A stretch of 64,000 nt of DNA from Myxococcota bacterium (GTDB taxonomy: Bacteria > Myxococcota > B64-G9). The stretch spans positions 1 through 64,000 of the forward strand of contig JAKLGA010000015.1 in NCBI GenBank assembly GCA_022710975.1, in the 5' to 3' direction. Shown one piece after another: positions 53,210 through 59,847 of this stretch (the stretch's first letter is position 1; every line of letters starts with the position of its first letter). Under the pieces are notes generated by a model. It had not been told where the DNA came from, ran no database searches, and saw only the letters and a program-made list of their open reading frames with translations. Position numbers and translations under genes: made by a program.

Positions 53210-54016
53210 ATGGCGAGCCAGCGGAGCTTCGCGGAGCGGTACGGACCCTGGGCGCTGGTGGCCGGGGCGGGCGAGGGGCTGGGCGCGGCCTGGGCCCGGG
53301 CGCTGGCCGCCCGCGGCGTGCGCCTGGTGCTCGTGGACCGGCGGCCCGAGCTGCTGGCGCCGCTCGTGGCCGAGCTCGGCCCGACCGCCGAGGGGCGGGT
53401 CTGCGATCTCGGCCTGGCCCACGAGCTCGACCGGCTGCTGGCCCTCGCCCGGGAGCGTGCCGTGGGCCTGCTGGTGGTGAACGCGGCCGCCTCGCCCGTG
53501 GGGTCCTTCCTGGAGCGCCCGCCCGCCGAGCTCGAGGAGGTGGTGGCGGTCAACTGCCGGGCGCCCGTGCTCCTGTGCCACGCGTTCGGGCGCGAGATGG
53601 CCGGTCGCGGCCGGGGCGGCCTGGTGCTGACCGGCTCGCTGGCCGGGCTGGCGGGCAACGCCCGGCTGGCGCTGTACGCCGCCAGCAAGGCCTACGCCCT
53701 GGTGCTGGCCGAGGGGCTGGGGCGGGAGCTGAGGCCCGCGGGCGTGGACGTGCTCTGCTGCCTGCCCGGGGCGACCGACACCCCAGGCTTCCGGGCCCAG
53801 CAGGGCGAGGCCGGTCGCCGCGGGGGCGTGCGGCCGATGGCCCCCGAGGCCGTGGTCGCGGAGGCCCTGGACGCGCTCGGCCACGGCTCGCTGTGCGTGC
53901 CGGGCCGCCTGAACCGCGCGGCCGCCTTCGCCCTGCAGCGCCTCCTGCCCCGCCGGCTGGCGGCGGCGCTCATGAGCCGCATGACCGAGAGGACGATCGC
54001 ATGCCCGACCCGCTGA
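53210..54016 (+). CDS. short-chain dehydrogenase/reductase
   Basis: 268 residues. Classical SDR: cofactor loop GAGEGLG (19-25), VDRR, NAAA (91-94), and catalytic Ser-143, Tyr-156, Lys-160. The C-terminal extension is basic and hydrophobic (AAAFALQRLLPRRLAAALMS), as in membrane-associated SDRs of the SDR12/3-ketoacyl reductase group. Substrate unknown. TAGGCA (53198-53203) is 6 bases from the ATG and no Shine-Dalgarno sequence is seen, so possibly leaderless. Confidence 0.9.
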   Translation: MASQRSFAERYGPWALVAGAGEGLGAAWARALAARGVRLVLVDRRPELLAPLVAELGPTAEGRVCDLGLAHELDRLLALARERAVGLLVVNAAASPVGSFLERPPAELEEVVAVNCRAPVLLCHAFGREMAGRGRGGLVLTGSLAGLAGNARLALYAASKAYALVLAEGLGRELRPAGVDVLCCLPGATDTPGFRAQQGEAGRRGGVRPMAPEAVVAEALDALGHGSLCVPGRLNRAAAFALQRLLPRRLAAALMSRMTERTIACPTR

Positions 54017-54372
54017 GCATCTCGGCCGCGCTGCTGTCCTTCGCCCGGCCGCTGCTGCGCGCGGTGGGCCAGCCCGAGCGCGAGGAGGAGCTCGACGCCG
54101 TGCTGCGGGTGGCGGTGACGATCTGGAACGCGGTCGTGCTGGAGCAGAGCGGCCAGGCCGGGCGCTACCTGGACCAGGCGCGCCGGCAGATCGAGGAGTG
54201 GTCCCTGCCGGCCGCGGCCCAGCTCTTCGAGGCCCTGGTGGAGCACAAGCACCAGGCCTTCGAGGACGACCTGCGGCTGATCCTGGACTACCGCGTGATG
54301 CGCGACGACGGGGGGAGGCTGGGGGTCGAGGTCACCGCGGGCCCGGCCTCCGACCTGCCCGGCCCGGCCTGA
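54001..54372 (+). CDS. small helical protein coupled to the SDR gene
   Basis: 123 residues; ATG 54001 lies 16 bp inside the SDR gene, with GAGAGGA ~9 bases upstream. Mostly helical (RPLLRAVGQPEREEELDAVLRVAVTIWNAVV). Proteins with the pattern WNAVVLE-x10-YL resemble a widespread unannotated bacterial family. Cytoplasmic; function unknown. Confidence 0.65.
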   Translation: MPDPLSISAALLSFARPLLRAVGQPEREEELDAVLRVAVTIWNAVVLEQSGQAGRYLDQARRQIEEWSLPAAAQLFEALVEHKHQAFEDDLRLILDYRVMRDDGGRLGVEVTAGPASDLPGPA

Positions 54373-54430
54373 GGTCGGCTGCTTCCTCGAGACGCGGACC
54401 GGGGCCTGGACCCTTCCTCGGCGGCGCGAG

Positions 54431-54448
54431 GCGGGGTAGCATCCCCGC
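54431..54448. promoter_or_regulatory. inverted repeat around a -10-like TAGCAT
   Basis: GCGGGG (54431-54436) and CCCCGC (54443-54448) flank TAGCAT, which could be the -10 of the kinase unit. This geometry would suit an operator; the -35 region (TTCCTC near 54414) is weak. Confidence 0.3.
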
Positions 54449-54460
54449 CCGGAGGAACCC

Positions 54461-54556
54461 ATGCCGTTCCCACGAATCGACGATCTCCTCCGTGGCTCCT
54501 CCCGGGAGTCACGGCACTGCGCGGAGCACCCTCTCCGCGGAGGAGCCGCGCTGTGA
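54461..54556 (+). CDS. 31-residue upstream ORF coupled to the kinase
   Basis: ATG 54461 with GGAGGAA (54451-54457) just 3 bases upstream. The frame begins MPFPRIDDLLRG, is Arg/Glu-rich, and stops at TGA 54554-54556, overlapping the kinase GTG as GTGA (54553-54556). Likely a leader peptide or translational-coupling ORF; no sequence family seen. Too short for composition tests. Confidence 0.4.
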   Translation: MPFPRIDDLLRGSSRESRHCAEHPLRGGAAL

Positions 54557-56169
54557 CTCAGGATAGCAGCTCGTCCCAGCGCGGCTGCCTGCCGGTCGGC
54601 GAGGCGCCCACCGTGGACATGAAGCCGCCCGGCGCCAGGGCGCCCAGGGCGCGCGAGGTGCGCCTGGAGCAGGACCCGGCCCTGGGCGTGCTGTCGCTGG
54701 AGGAGCGCTTCACCGACGAGGGTGAGATCGGCCGCGGCGGGATGGGCTCCATCCACCGGGTGTGGGAGCGCACCCTGAACCGCCCGGTGGCCATGAAGGT
54801 GCTGACGCCCGAGCGGGCCCACGAGTCCACGGTACGCCAGCGCTTCCTGGCCGAGGCCCAGGTGACCGGCCAGCTCGAGCACCCCAACATCGTGCCGGTT
54901 TACGAGCTGGGCGCTGACGACAAGGGCAAGCTGTTCTTCACCATGCGGCTGATCGACGGCAGCTCCTTCTCCGAGTACCTGAAGGATCACCCGCCCCAGA
55001 CCGACGAGGACATCGAGCACGCCCTGGAGATCTTCTTCCGCGTGTGCGACGCGCTGAGCTTCGCCCACAGCCGCGGGGTGATCCACCGGGACGTGAAGCC
55101 TGCCAACATCATGGTGGGCGAGCACGGCCAGGTCTACCTGATGGACTGGGGCATCGCCCGGCTGCACCAGGCCTCGATCGGGGGCGAGGGCGAGGAGCGG
55201 CGCCGGCGCACTGCGACCGCCACCCTCAGCATCCCGGCCGTCGACGAGCGCGGGCTGGTGCTGGGCACCTACTCCTACATGTCGCCCGAGCAGGCCCGCG
55301 GCGACGCGGACGCCCTCGACCACCGCACGGACGTGTTCATGCTGGGCGCGGTGCTGTACCGCATCGTGGTCGGCCGCCCGCCCATCACCGGCCGGACGGC
55401 CATCGAGGCCCTGGCTATCGCGGCCGAGGCCAAGATCCCCGACGTCCGCGACGAGGTCCCGGGCATGCTGCGCCGCTCGCTGGTCGAGGTGGCCATGCAG
55501 GCCATGGAGAAGGAGCAGGCCCGGCGCTTCCAGACCGTGGCAGCGCTCAAGGCCGCCGCCCAGCAAGTGCTGCGCGGGCGCTTCCGCTTCCCGGTGCGCG
55601 CAGTGCCTGCGGACTCGCTGATCCTGCGCGAGGGCGAGCCCGGCGACGACGCCTACTACATCCGCACCGGGCAGTGCGAGGTGTTCACCGAGCGGGAGGG
55701 GGTGCGCGTGTCGCTGCGCACGCTCGGGCCCGGGGAGGTGTTCGGCGAGACGGCCGTGTTCACCGGCCAGCCGCGGAACGCCTCGGTGCGCTCGCTGGGC
55801 GCGGTGGAGCTGATCGTGGTGCCGGGGCGCTTCATCTCCGGCGCGCTGGGGCTGGACTCGTGGACGGGCGGCTTCGTGCGCTCGCTGGGGCTGCGCTTCA
55901 CCGAGGGCAGCCGGGCCCTGGCCGACTCCGAGCGCGGGCGGCTGCGCTCCGAGGTGGCCGCGGCGGCCTGGCGGCTGCTGGCGCGGCACGGCGCGCGGCG
56001 CGCGGACGGCTCGCTCGAGGCGCCGCTCGGCCGGCTGGCCGCCGAGCTCGAGGCGCTGGTGCCCGAGCCGGATCAGCTCGAGACCTTGCTCGCCGAGGCC
56101 GGCCTGGGGATCGAGGCCGCGCCCGCCGGCGGGAAGAGCGTGGTGGCGGGCGAGAGGAGCGAGCCATGA
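54553..56169 (+). CDS. Ser/Thr protein kinase with C-terminal cyclic-nucleotide-binding domain
   Basis: 538 residues from GTG 54553 (GGAGGAG 8 bases upstream). Kinase core: Gly-loop GRGGMG (60-65), Lys-82, HRDVKPAN (178-185), DWG in place of DFG (198-200, a frequent myxobacterial variant), MSPEQ. A cNMP fold follows (about 348-427): LREGEPGDDAYYI and the phosphate-binding-cassette segment FGETAVFTGQPRNASV with its Arg. No membrane helix, so cytoplasmic. The cNMP domain may control the kinase; cNMP binding is unproven. Stop overlaps ribA start (ATGA). Confidence 0.92.
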   Translation: MTQDSSSSQRGCLPVGEAPTVDMKPPGARAPRAREVRLEQDPALGVLSLEERFTDEGEIGRGGMGSIHRVWERTLNRPVAMKVLTPERAHESTVRQRFLAEAQVTGQLEHPNIVPVYELGADDKGKLFFTMRLIDGSSFSEYLKDHPPQTDEDIEHALEIFFRVCDALSFAHSRGVIHRDVKPANIMVGEHGQVYLMDWGIARLHQASIGGEGEERRRRTATATLSIPAVDERGLVLGTYSYMSPEQARGDADALDHRTDVFMLGAVLYRIVVGRPPITGRTAIEALAIAAEAKIPDVRDEVPGMLRRSLVEVAMQAMEKEQARRFQTVAALKAAAQQVLRGRFRFPVRAVPADSLILREGEPGDDAYYIRTGQCEVFTEREGVRVSLRTLGPGEVFGETAVFTGQPRNASVRSLGAVELIVVPGRFISGALGLDSWTGGFVRSLGLRFTEGSRALADSERGRLRSEVAAAAWRLLARHGARRADGSLEAPLGRLAAELEALVPEPDQLETLLAEAGLGIEAAPAGGKSVVAGERSEP

Positions 56170-56861
56170 GCGGCGCCCTGGAGACCTTCGAGCAGGCCAT
56201 CGCGGACGACCTCGGCTCGATGAAGAGTTGCCCGCACGGGCTGGACTGCGCGCATTGCCCCGAGGCGCTGTGCGTGAAGATCGTGGCCGCGGCGGACTTC
56301 CCCTCCGAGTTCGGCGCCTTCCGCATCCTCGGCTTCGTCAACAACAAGGACGGCAAGGACCACACCGTGGTGCTCAAGGGCGAGGTGGGGGACGGGCAGG
56401 GCATGCTGACCCGCATCCACTCGGCCTGCCTGACGGGCGACGCGCTGGGCAGCCGGCGCTGCGACTGCGGCCCGCAACTCCACGAGGCGCTCCGGCTCAT
56501 CGAGCGCGAGGGCCGCGGGCTGGTGCTCTACCACCAGGCCGAGGGGCGCGGCATCGGGCTGGCGAACAAGCTGCGCGCCTACGTGCTGCAGGATCGCGGG
56601 CTGGACACCCTGGAGGCCAACACCGCGCTCGGCTTCAGGCCCGACGAGCGCGACTACGCCATCCCGGCCGAGATGCTGCGCCGGCTCGGGGTGCGCTCGG
56701 TGCGGCTCCTGACCAACAACCCGGACAAGGTGGCCGCGCTCGAGGCGCACGGGGTCCAGGTGGCCGAACGCGTGATCCTGCAGCCGTCCTTCCACGAGGA
56801 CAACGCGCGCTACCTGCACACCAAGCTGGAGCGCTTCGGCCACCTGCTGCACCTGGAGTGA
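56166..56861 (+). CDS. ribA: GTP cyclohydrolase II
   Basis: 231 residues. First step of riboflavin synthesis from GTP. Zinc ligands Cys-88, Cys-99, Cys-101 in CLTGDALGSRRCDCG; YHQAEGRGIGLANKLRAY, LGFRPDERDY, LLTNNPDKV are diagnostic. The usual HSEC reads HSAC here. An N-terminal extension with four Cys (22, 28, 31, 36) is not part of E. coli RibA. It overlaps the kinase gene by 4 bp and is not fused to RibB. Confidence 0.93.
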   Translation: MSGALETFEQAIADDLGSMKSCPHGLDCAHCPEALCVKIVAAADFPSEFGAFRILGFVNNKDGKDHTVVLKGEVGDGQGMLTRIHSACLTGDALGSRRCDCGPQLHEALRLIEREGRGLVLYHQAEGRGIGLANKLRAYVLQDRGLDTLEANTALGFRPDERDYAIPAEMLRRLGVRSVRLLTNNPDKVAALEAHGVQVAERVILQPSFHEDNARYLHTKLERFGHLLHLE

Positions 56862-57157
56862 ACCACCTCAACCAGGATTTCTTCGAGGGAATGTGGCCGG
56901 GCTGCGCCATGGGCCTCCGGCGCACAGGCGCGCATTGTGTGACCGGCTTTCTTGGCGTGGTCCAGCGTGAGAGCCGCGCGCCGCGATCGCACCCTGACTG
57001 GCTCGCCGCGGCGGCTTGCTGGGCGGCGTCGTGCGCTGCAGCCTGCATGATTCCTGGCTTCTCTCCGCGATTGGGGATGGCTTGACTCGCTCCGCGACGA
57101 GGGCCTAGCGTGGGTGAAATCTTCCGATAGGAAGCAGCGCGAGGGAGGATCGACGCG
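56862..57157. other. 296-bp gap between ribA and the unknown-gene island
   Basis: No credible gene in either strand. A promoter-like TTGACT/TAGCGT pair lies at 57082-57111. Less GC-rich than the flanking ribA gene. Confidence 0.6.
57082..57111 (+). promoter_or_regulatory. candidate promoter of the membrane-protein gene at 57158
   Basis: TTGACT 57082-57087, 18 bp, TAGCGT 57106-57111; GGGAGGA precedes ATG 57158. Confidence 0.5.
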
Positions 57158-57799
57158 ATGAACGTGTTCAACATCCTCGCTATCGTTGCCACCTTCGGGG
57201 TCGGGTTCTTCTTGAGACTGCGCCTGAAAAAGGACATCCCGGCGTTTCTGGCAGCCTGTGGGGTCCTGCCTGTCTGGATCCTGTTCGCTGAGTTCGCGCT
57301 GCCCTACCAGGGCGGGGGCGCGTCCTTCTGGCCGATCGCCGTGGTCTACGGGCTCGTCGTCGGCTCTCTGGTCGGCGGCCTGGGCGTCTTCCTGGGCAGG
57401 CTGTGGTCCGGGGAGCGAACTGCCGCAAAGAAGCGCGTGGATCCCGAGAACCCGCCCCCTCTGGCCCTTGGAGCTGCCGAAGTTGAGATCGACATCGGCC
57501 ATCTCGGTGGCGAGGAGCACAGGGAGGCGTTCGCCACCATCTTCGAGCGGATGCTCCGCGACAACGCCTCGCTGTTCGCGGGGCGCCAGCTCGTTGGAGC
57601 GCAGGGGCGGAGACCCATCGCCTGGCACCTGGCGGCGCCGCCATTTCCTGCGGCAGAGCTCACCGGAGAGAAGGCCAAGGAAGTGGCGCGGGCGCTCTAT
57701 GACAGCCACAACGAGCAGGTGGACCTCGAGTTCTCTGGCCAGGACAGAACGATCCTCCTCGTGGTCGGGTTTGACAACCCACGGTTCTGCATTCGCTGA
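57158..57799 (+). CDS. unknown protein with two N-terminal membrane helices
   Basis: 213 residues; GGGAGGA 8 bases upstream. Hydrophobic segments at about 3-20 and 28-50, a third weaker one at 60-80, then a soluble C-domain (about 95-213) with EVEIDIGHLGGEE and TILLVVGFDNPRFCIR. No family recognised. Codon use is less GC-biased than in the surrounding core genes. Confidence 0.6.
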   Translation: MNVFNILAIVATFGVGFFLRLRLKKDIPAFLAACGVLPVWILFAEFALPYQGGGASFWPIAVVYGLVVGSLVGGLGVFLGRLWSGERTAAKKRVDPENPPPLALGAAEVEIDIGHLGGEEHREAFATIFERMLRDNASLFAGRQLVGAQGRRPIAWHLAAPPFPAAELTGEKAKEVARALYDSHNEQVDLEFSGQDRTILLVVGFDNPRFCIR

Positions 57800-57838
57800 G
57801 CGTATCGGGACGCCCGGGCGGCAGAGGATGACGGGTCC

Positions 57839-58174
57839 ATGAAAACGAGGATCATGTACATCGAGTTGAAGTCGACAACGGACGGGCACACGGATCGCGG
57901 GCCGGCCTGGATCGGCCGGGTCACCTTCAACCGGACCGGCAAGACCCTCTCCTGGCGAGGCAAGCGCTTCCAGAGGGGCTGCCTGGAGGGTTGCGGGAAC
58001 TACCACGACGTCGAGACCGGCGAGGGCTACTGGATCTCGGGCGCCAAGAAGGACGGGAACGATCGCTTTGGCTGGGCGACCGGGGCCAAGGTCGAGATCG
58101 ACGAGGACGTGCGCGAGGAGTACTGGACCGCCATCCGCTGCCAGCCGGAGAGGGCCGCGGAGAAGTTCACCTGA
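57839..58174 (+). CDS. small conserved protein (often mislabelled DXS)
   Basis: 111 residues, ATG 57839. MKTRIMYIELKS, GPAWIGRVTFNRTGKTL, FQRGCLEGCGNYHDVETGEG, YWISGAKKDGNDR and DEDVREEYWTAIR form a conserved small family. From memory, relatives are sometimes annotated 1-deoxy-D-xylulose-5-phosphate synthase, which a 111-residue protein cannot be. True role unknown. Confidence 0.7.
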   Translation: MKTRIMYIELKSTTDGHTDRGPAWIGRVTFNRTGKTLSWRGKRFQRGCLEGCGNYHDVETGEGYWISGAKKDGNDRFGWATGAKVEIDEDVREEYWTAIRCQPERAAEKFT

Positions 58175-58188
58175 GGGAGCGTGAGGGG

Positions 58189-58473
58189 TTGGATACGATC
58201 GTCGCCAGGAGATGCCTGTTCGCGATCGCGCCGGACGGTACCGAGCATGAGATCGTCCTGGCTGTGGGGGCGCCCAGGTTGCACCCTGGAGGAGAGTGGA
58301 GCGCGGACGTTTCTCTCGGTGTACTCCCGTACAAGCCGTTCACGGTGTTCGGAGTGGATTCCTGGCAGGCCCTCGAGCTGGCCATGCGCTACGTAGCACT
58401 CCAGGTCGAACATTTCACGGAGCAGGGCTGGCGGTTCTTTCAGGAGAAGGGCGGCGAGAGCGCCTCGAGGTGA
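58189..58473 (+). CDS. DUF6968-like small protein
   Basis: 94 residues from TTG 58189 (GGGAG ~9 bases upstream). IVARRCLFAIAPDGTEHEIVLAVGAP, then VFGVDSWQALELAMRYVALQVE, resemble DUF6968. Such genes often lie in small-gene islands near toxin/immunity loci; no toxin is seen here. Start uncertain. Confidence 0.5.
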   Translation: MDTIVARRCLFAIAPDGTEHEIVLAVGAPRLHPGGEWSADVSLGVLPYKPFTVFGVDSWQALELAMRYVALQVEHFTEQGWRFFQEKGGESASR

Positions 58474-58747
58474 ATGTGCTGTCAGCCTCTGATGCCCGGG
58501 AACGCTCCTGGGTCGGCCTGCGTGGCCGCCGCGAGCGGGCGATCTCGCTCAATCAACGGCGTGCGGCCCCACCTCCAGCCGAAGGACGCCGGCCGGTAAC
58601 ATCGCGCTCAGTCGAACGCCGGAGGCAATTGGGATGGCCGCTCCACGCCACCCTCACCGCCTCCTTGCCCTTCCCGTCGTCTTGCATTCGCCTTCCCGTT
58701 CTGGCAGGAATGGGGCAGGGAAGCCCGACAACCAGGAGGATGGGGAG
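58474..58747. other. 274-bp gap before the lipoprotein pair
   Basis: No gene supported. Its 3' end holds the 32-bp leader shared with the second lipoprotein (58714-58745). Confidence 0.6.
58714..58745 (+). repeat. 32-bp leader repeat, copy 1
   Basis: Identical to 59282-59313; contains AGGAGGA, the ribosome-binding site for ATG 58748. Its preservation outside coding sequence dates the duplication as recent or indicates selection. Confidence 0.85.
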
Positions 58748-59260
58748 ATGGACATGCGGATCTCGGGATGGACGTGGGCTGTGTGCCTGGGCTTGTTTAC
58801 CGTGGCGCTTGCTGGGCTCGCGCTCACCGGGCCAGGGTGTGGCAGCAAGGACTGTACCTTGGCGACGTGCGCATCCCACTTCGAGATCGTGCTCGAGCAC
58901 CCGGGCGCCTGGGCGGTAGGCACCTTCTCCGTGGAGGTGGAGGCGGACGGGGCCGTGGGGAGCTGCGACGTCACCTTCGGCGCCGACGGTTCGGCAGAAT
59001 GGCCAGCGTGCACTGGGACTCGCGGCTGGGAGCTCTCCCTGGTCGGCGACACAGGGACGGCTGCAGAGCGGCCGCTCTCGGTCCTGTTCGCGGGCTATGG
59101 CGTCGTGATGCCTGACTCGATCGCGGTCCGGGTGAGATCGGGCGGGGTGGAGATCGGCGCCCAGACCTACACCCCCACCTACGAGCGCCACCGCCCGAAC
59201 GGCCCCGGCTGCGACCCGGTGTGCGAGACCGCGAACCCGGTCACCTTGACGGTGCAGTAG
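58748..59260 (+). CDS. lipoprotein, copy 1 of a tandem duplicate
   Basis: 170 residues; AGGAGGA 7 bases upstream; a second ATG at 58754 is possible. The signal peptide ends LTGPGC. The mature part is beta-rich: EVEADGAVGSCDV, TRGWELSL, GGVEIGAQTYTPTYER, RPNGPGCDPVC. Clearly homologous to the next gene over its full length. Function unknown. Confidence 0.75.
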   Translation: MDMRISGWTWAVCLGLFTVALAGLALTGPGCGSKDCTLATCASHFEIVLEHPGAWAVGTFSVEVEADGAVGSCDVTFGADGSAEWPACTGTRGWELSLVGDTGTAAERPLSVLFAGYGVVMPDSIAVRVRSGGVEIGAQTYTPTYERHRPNGPGCDPVCETANPVTLTVQ

Positions 59261-59281
59261 CTGCCGGACCGCCAGGGATGT

Positions 59282-59313
59282 GGCAGGGAAGCCCGACAAC
59301 CAGGAGGATGGGG
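59282..59313 (+). repeat. 32-bp leader repeat, copy 2
   Basis: Second copy of the leader at 58714-58745; contains the AGGAGG used by ATG 59316. Confidence 0.85.
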
Positions 59314-59315
59314 GC

Positions 59316-59822
59316 ATGCAGAGGAAAGCGTCGCGCGTGTGGCAGGGAAGTCTGGCTGCAGGGGCGGCCCTGACATTCCTCGCGCTCGCGAACCTCGGGT
59401 GTGACATGGGAGCTTGCACCCTGTTGGCGTGCGGCGTTCCCCTCGAGGTCAAGGTCGAGCACGCAGGCGGCTGGCCGGCCGGAGCCTACATCCTGGAGGT
59501 GGATCAGGACGGGGTCGTGGGGAGCTGCGAGTTCTCCTCCCCTCCCGCCTGTGAAGGTTGGCAGCCGGTGTGCAACCCGGTCCGCGGATGGGAGCTCGAC
59601 CTCGACGACTGCATCGAGCCATACACGGGGCAAACCCTCCGGATCGCCTTCGGGGGCTGGGGCGCCCCGGAGCCGGCCTCGGTCACGGTCCGGGTGAGCC
59701 TGGACGGGGTCGAGATCGGCGCGGAGACCTTCGTCCCCACCTACGAGCGCTTCCGCCCGAACGGACCCGATTGTGATCCAGTGTGCCAGCGCGCCGACCC
59801 GGTCACCCTCACGCTGCAGTAG
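59316..59822 (+). CDS. lipoprotein, copy 2 of a tandem duplicate
   Basis: 168 residues; AGGAGG 8 bases upstream. Signal peptide ends ALANLGC. Matches copy 1 at EVDQDGVVGSCEF, VRGWELDL, DGVEIGAETFVPTYER and RPNGPDCDPVC but has two extra Cys (CEGWQPVC). Strong divergence in between suggests changing specificity of a surface lipoprotein. Convergent with GH44, 25 bp apart. Confidence 0.75.
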   Translation: MQRKASRVWQGSLAAGAALTFLALANLGCDMGACTLLACGVPLEVKVEHAGGWPAGAYILEVDQDGVVGSCEFSSPPACEGWQPVCNPVRGWELDLDDCIEPYTGQTLRIAFGGWGAPEPASVTVRVSLDGVEIGAETFVPTYERFRPNGPDCDPVCQRADPVTLTLQ

Positions 59823-59847
59823 CCGCCGGCCGGAGGCCGGGCAACCC

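Noticed and set aside
57839-58174. Annotation as 1-deoxy-D-xylulose-5-phosphate synthase
   Set aside because: The protein has 111 residues and no thiamine-diphosphate motif; the label is a known-type propagation error.
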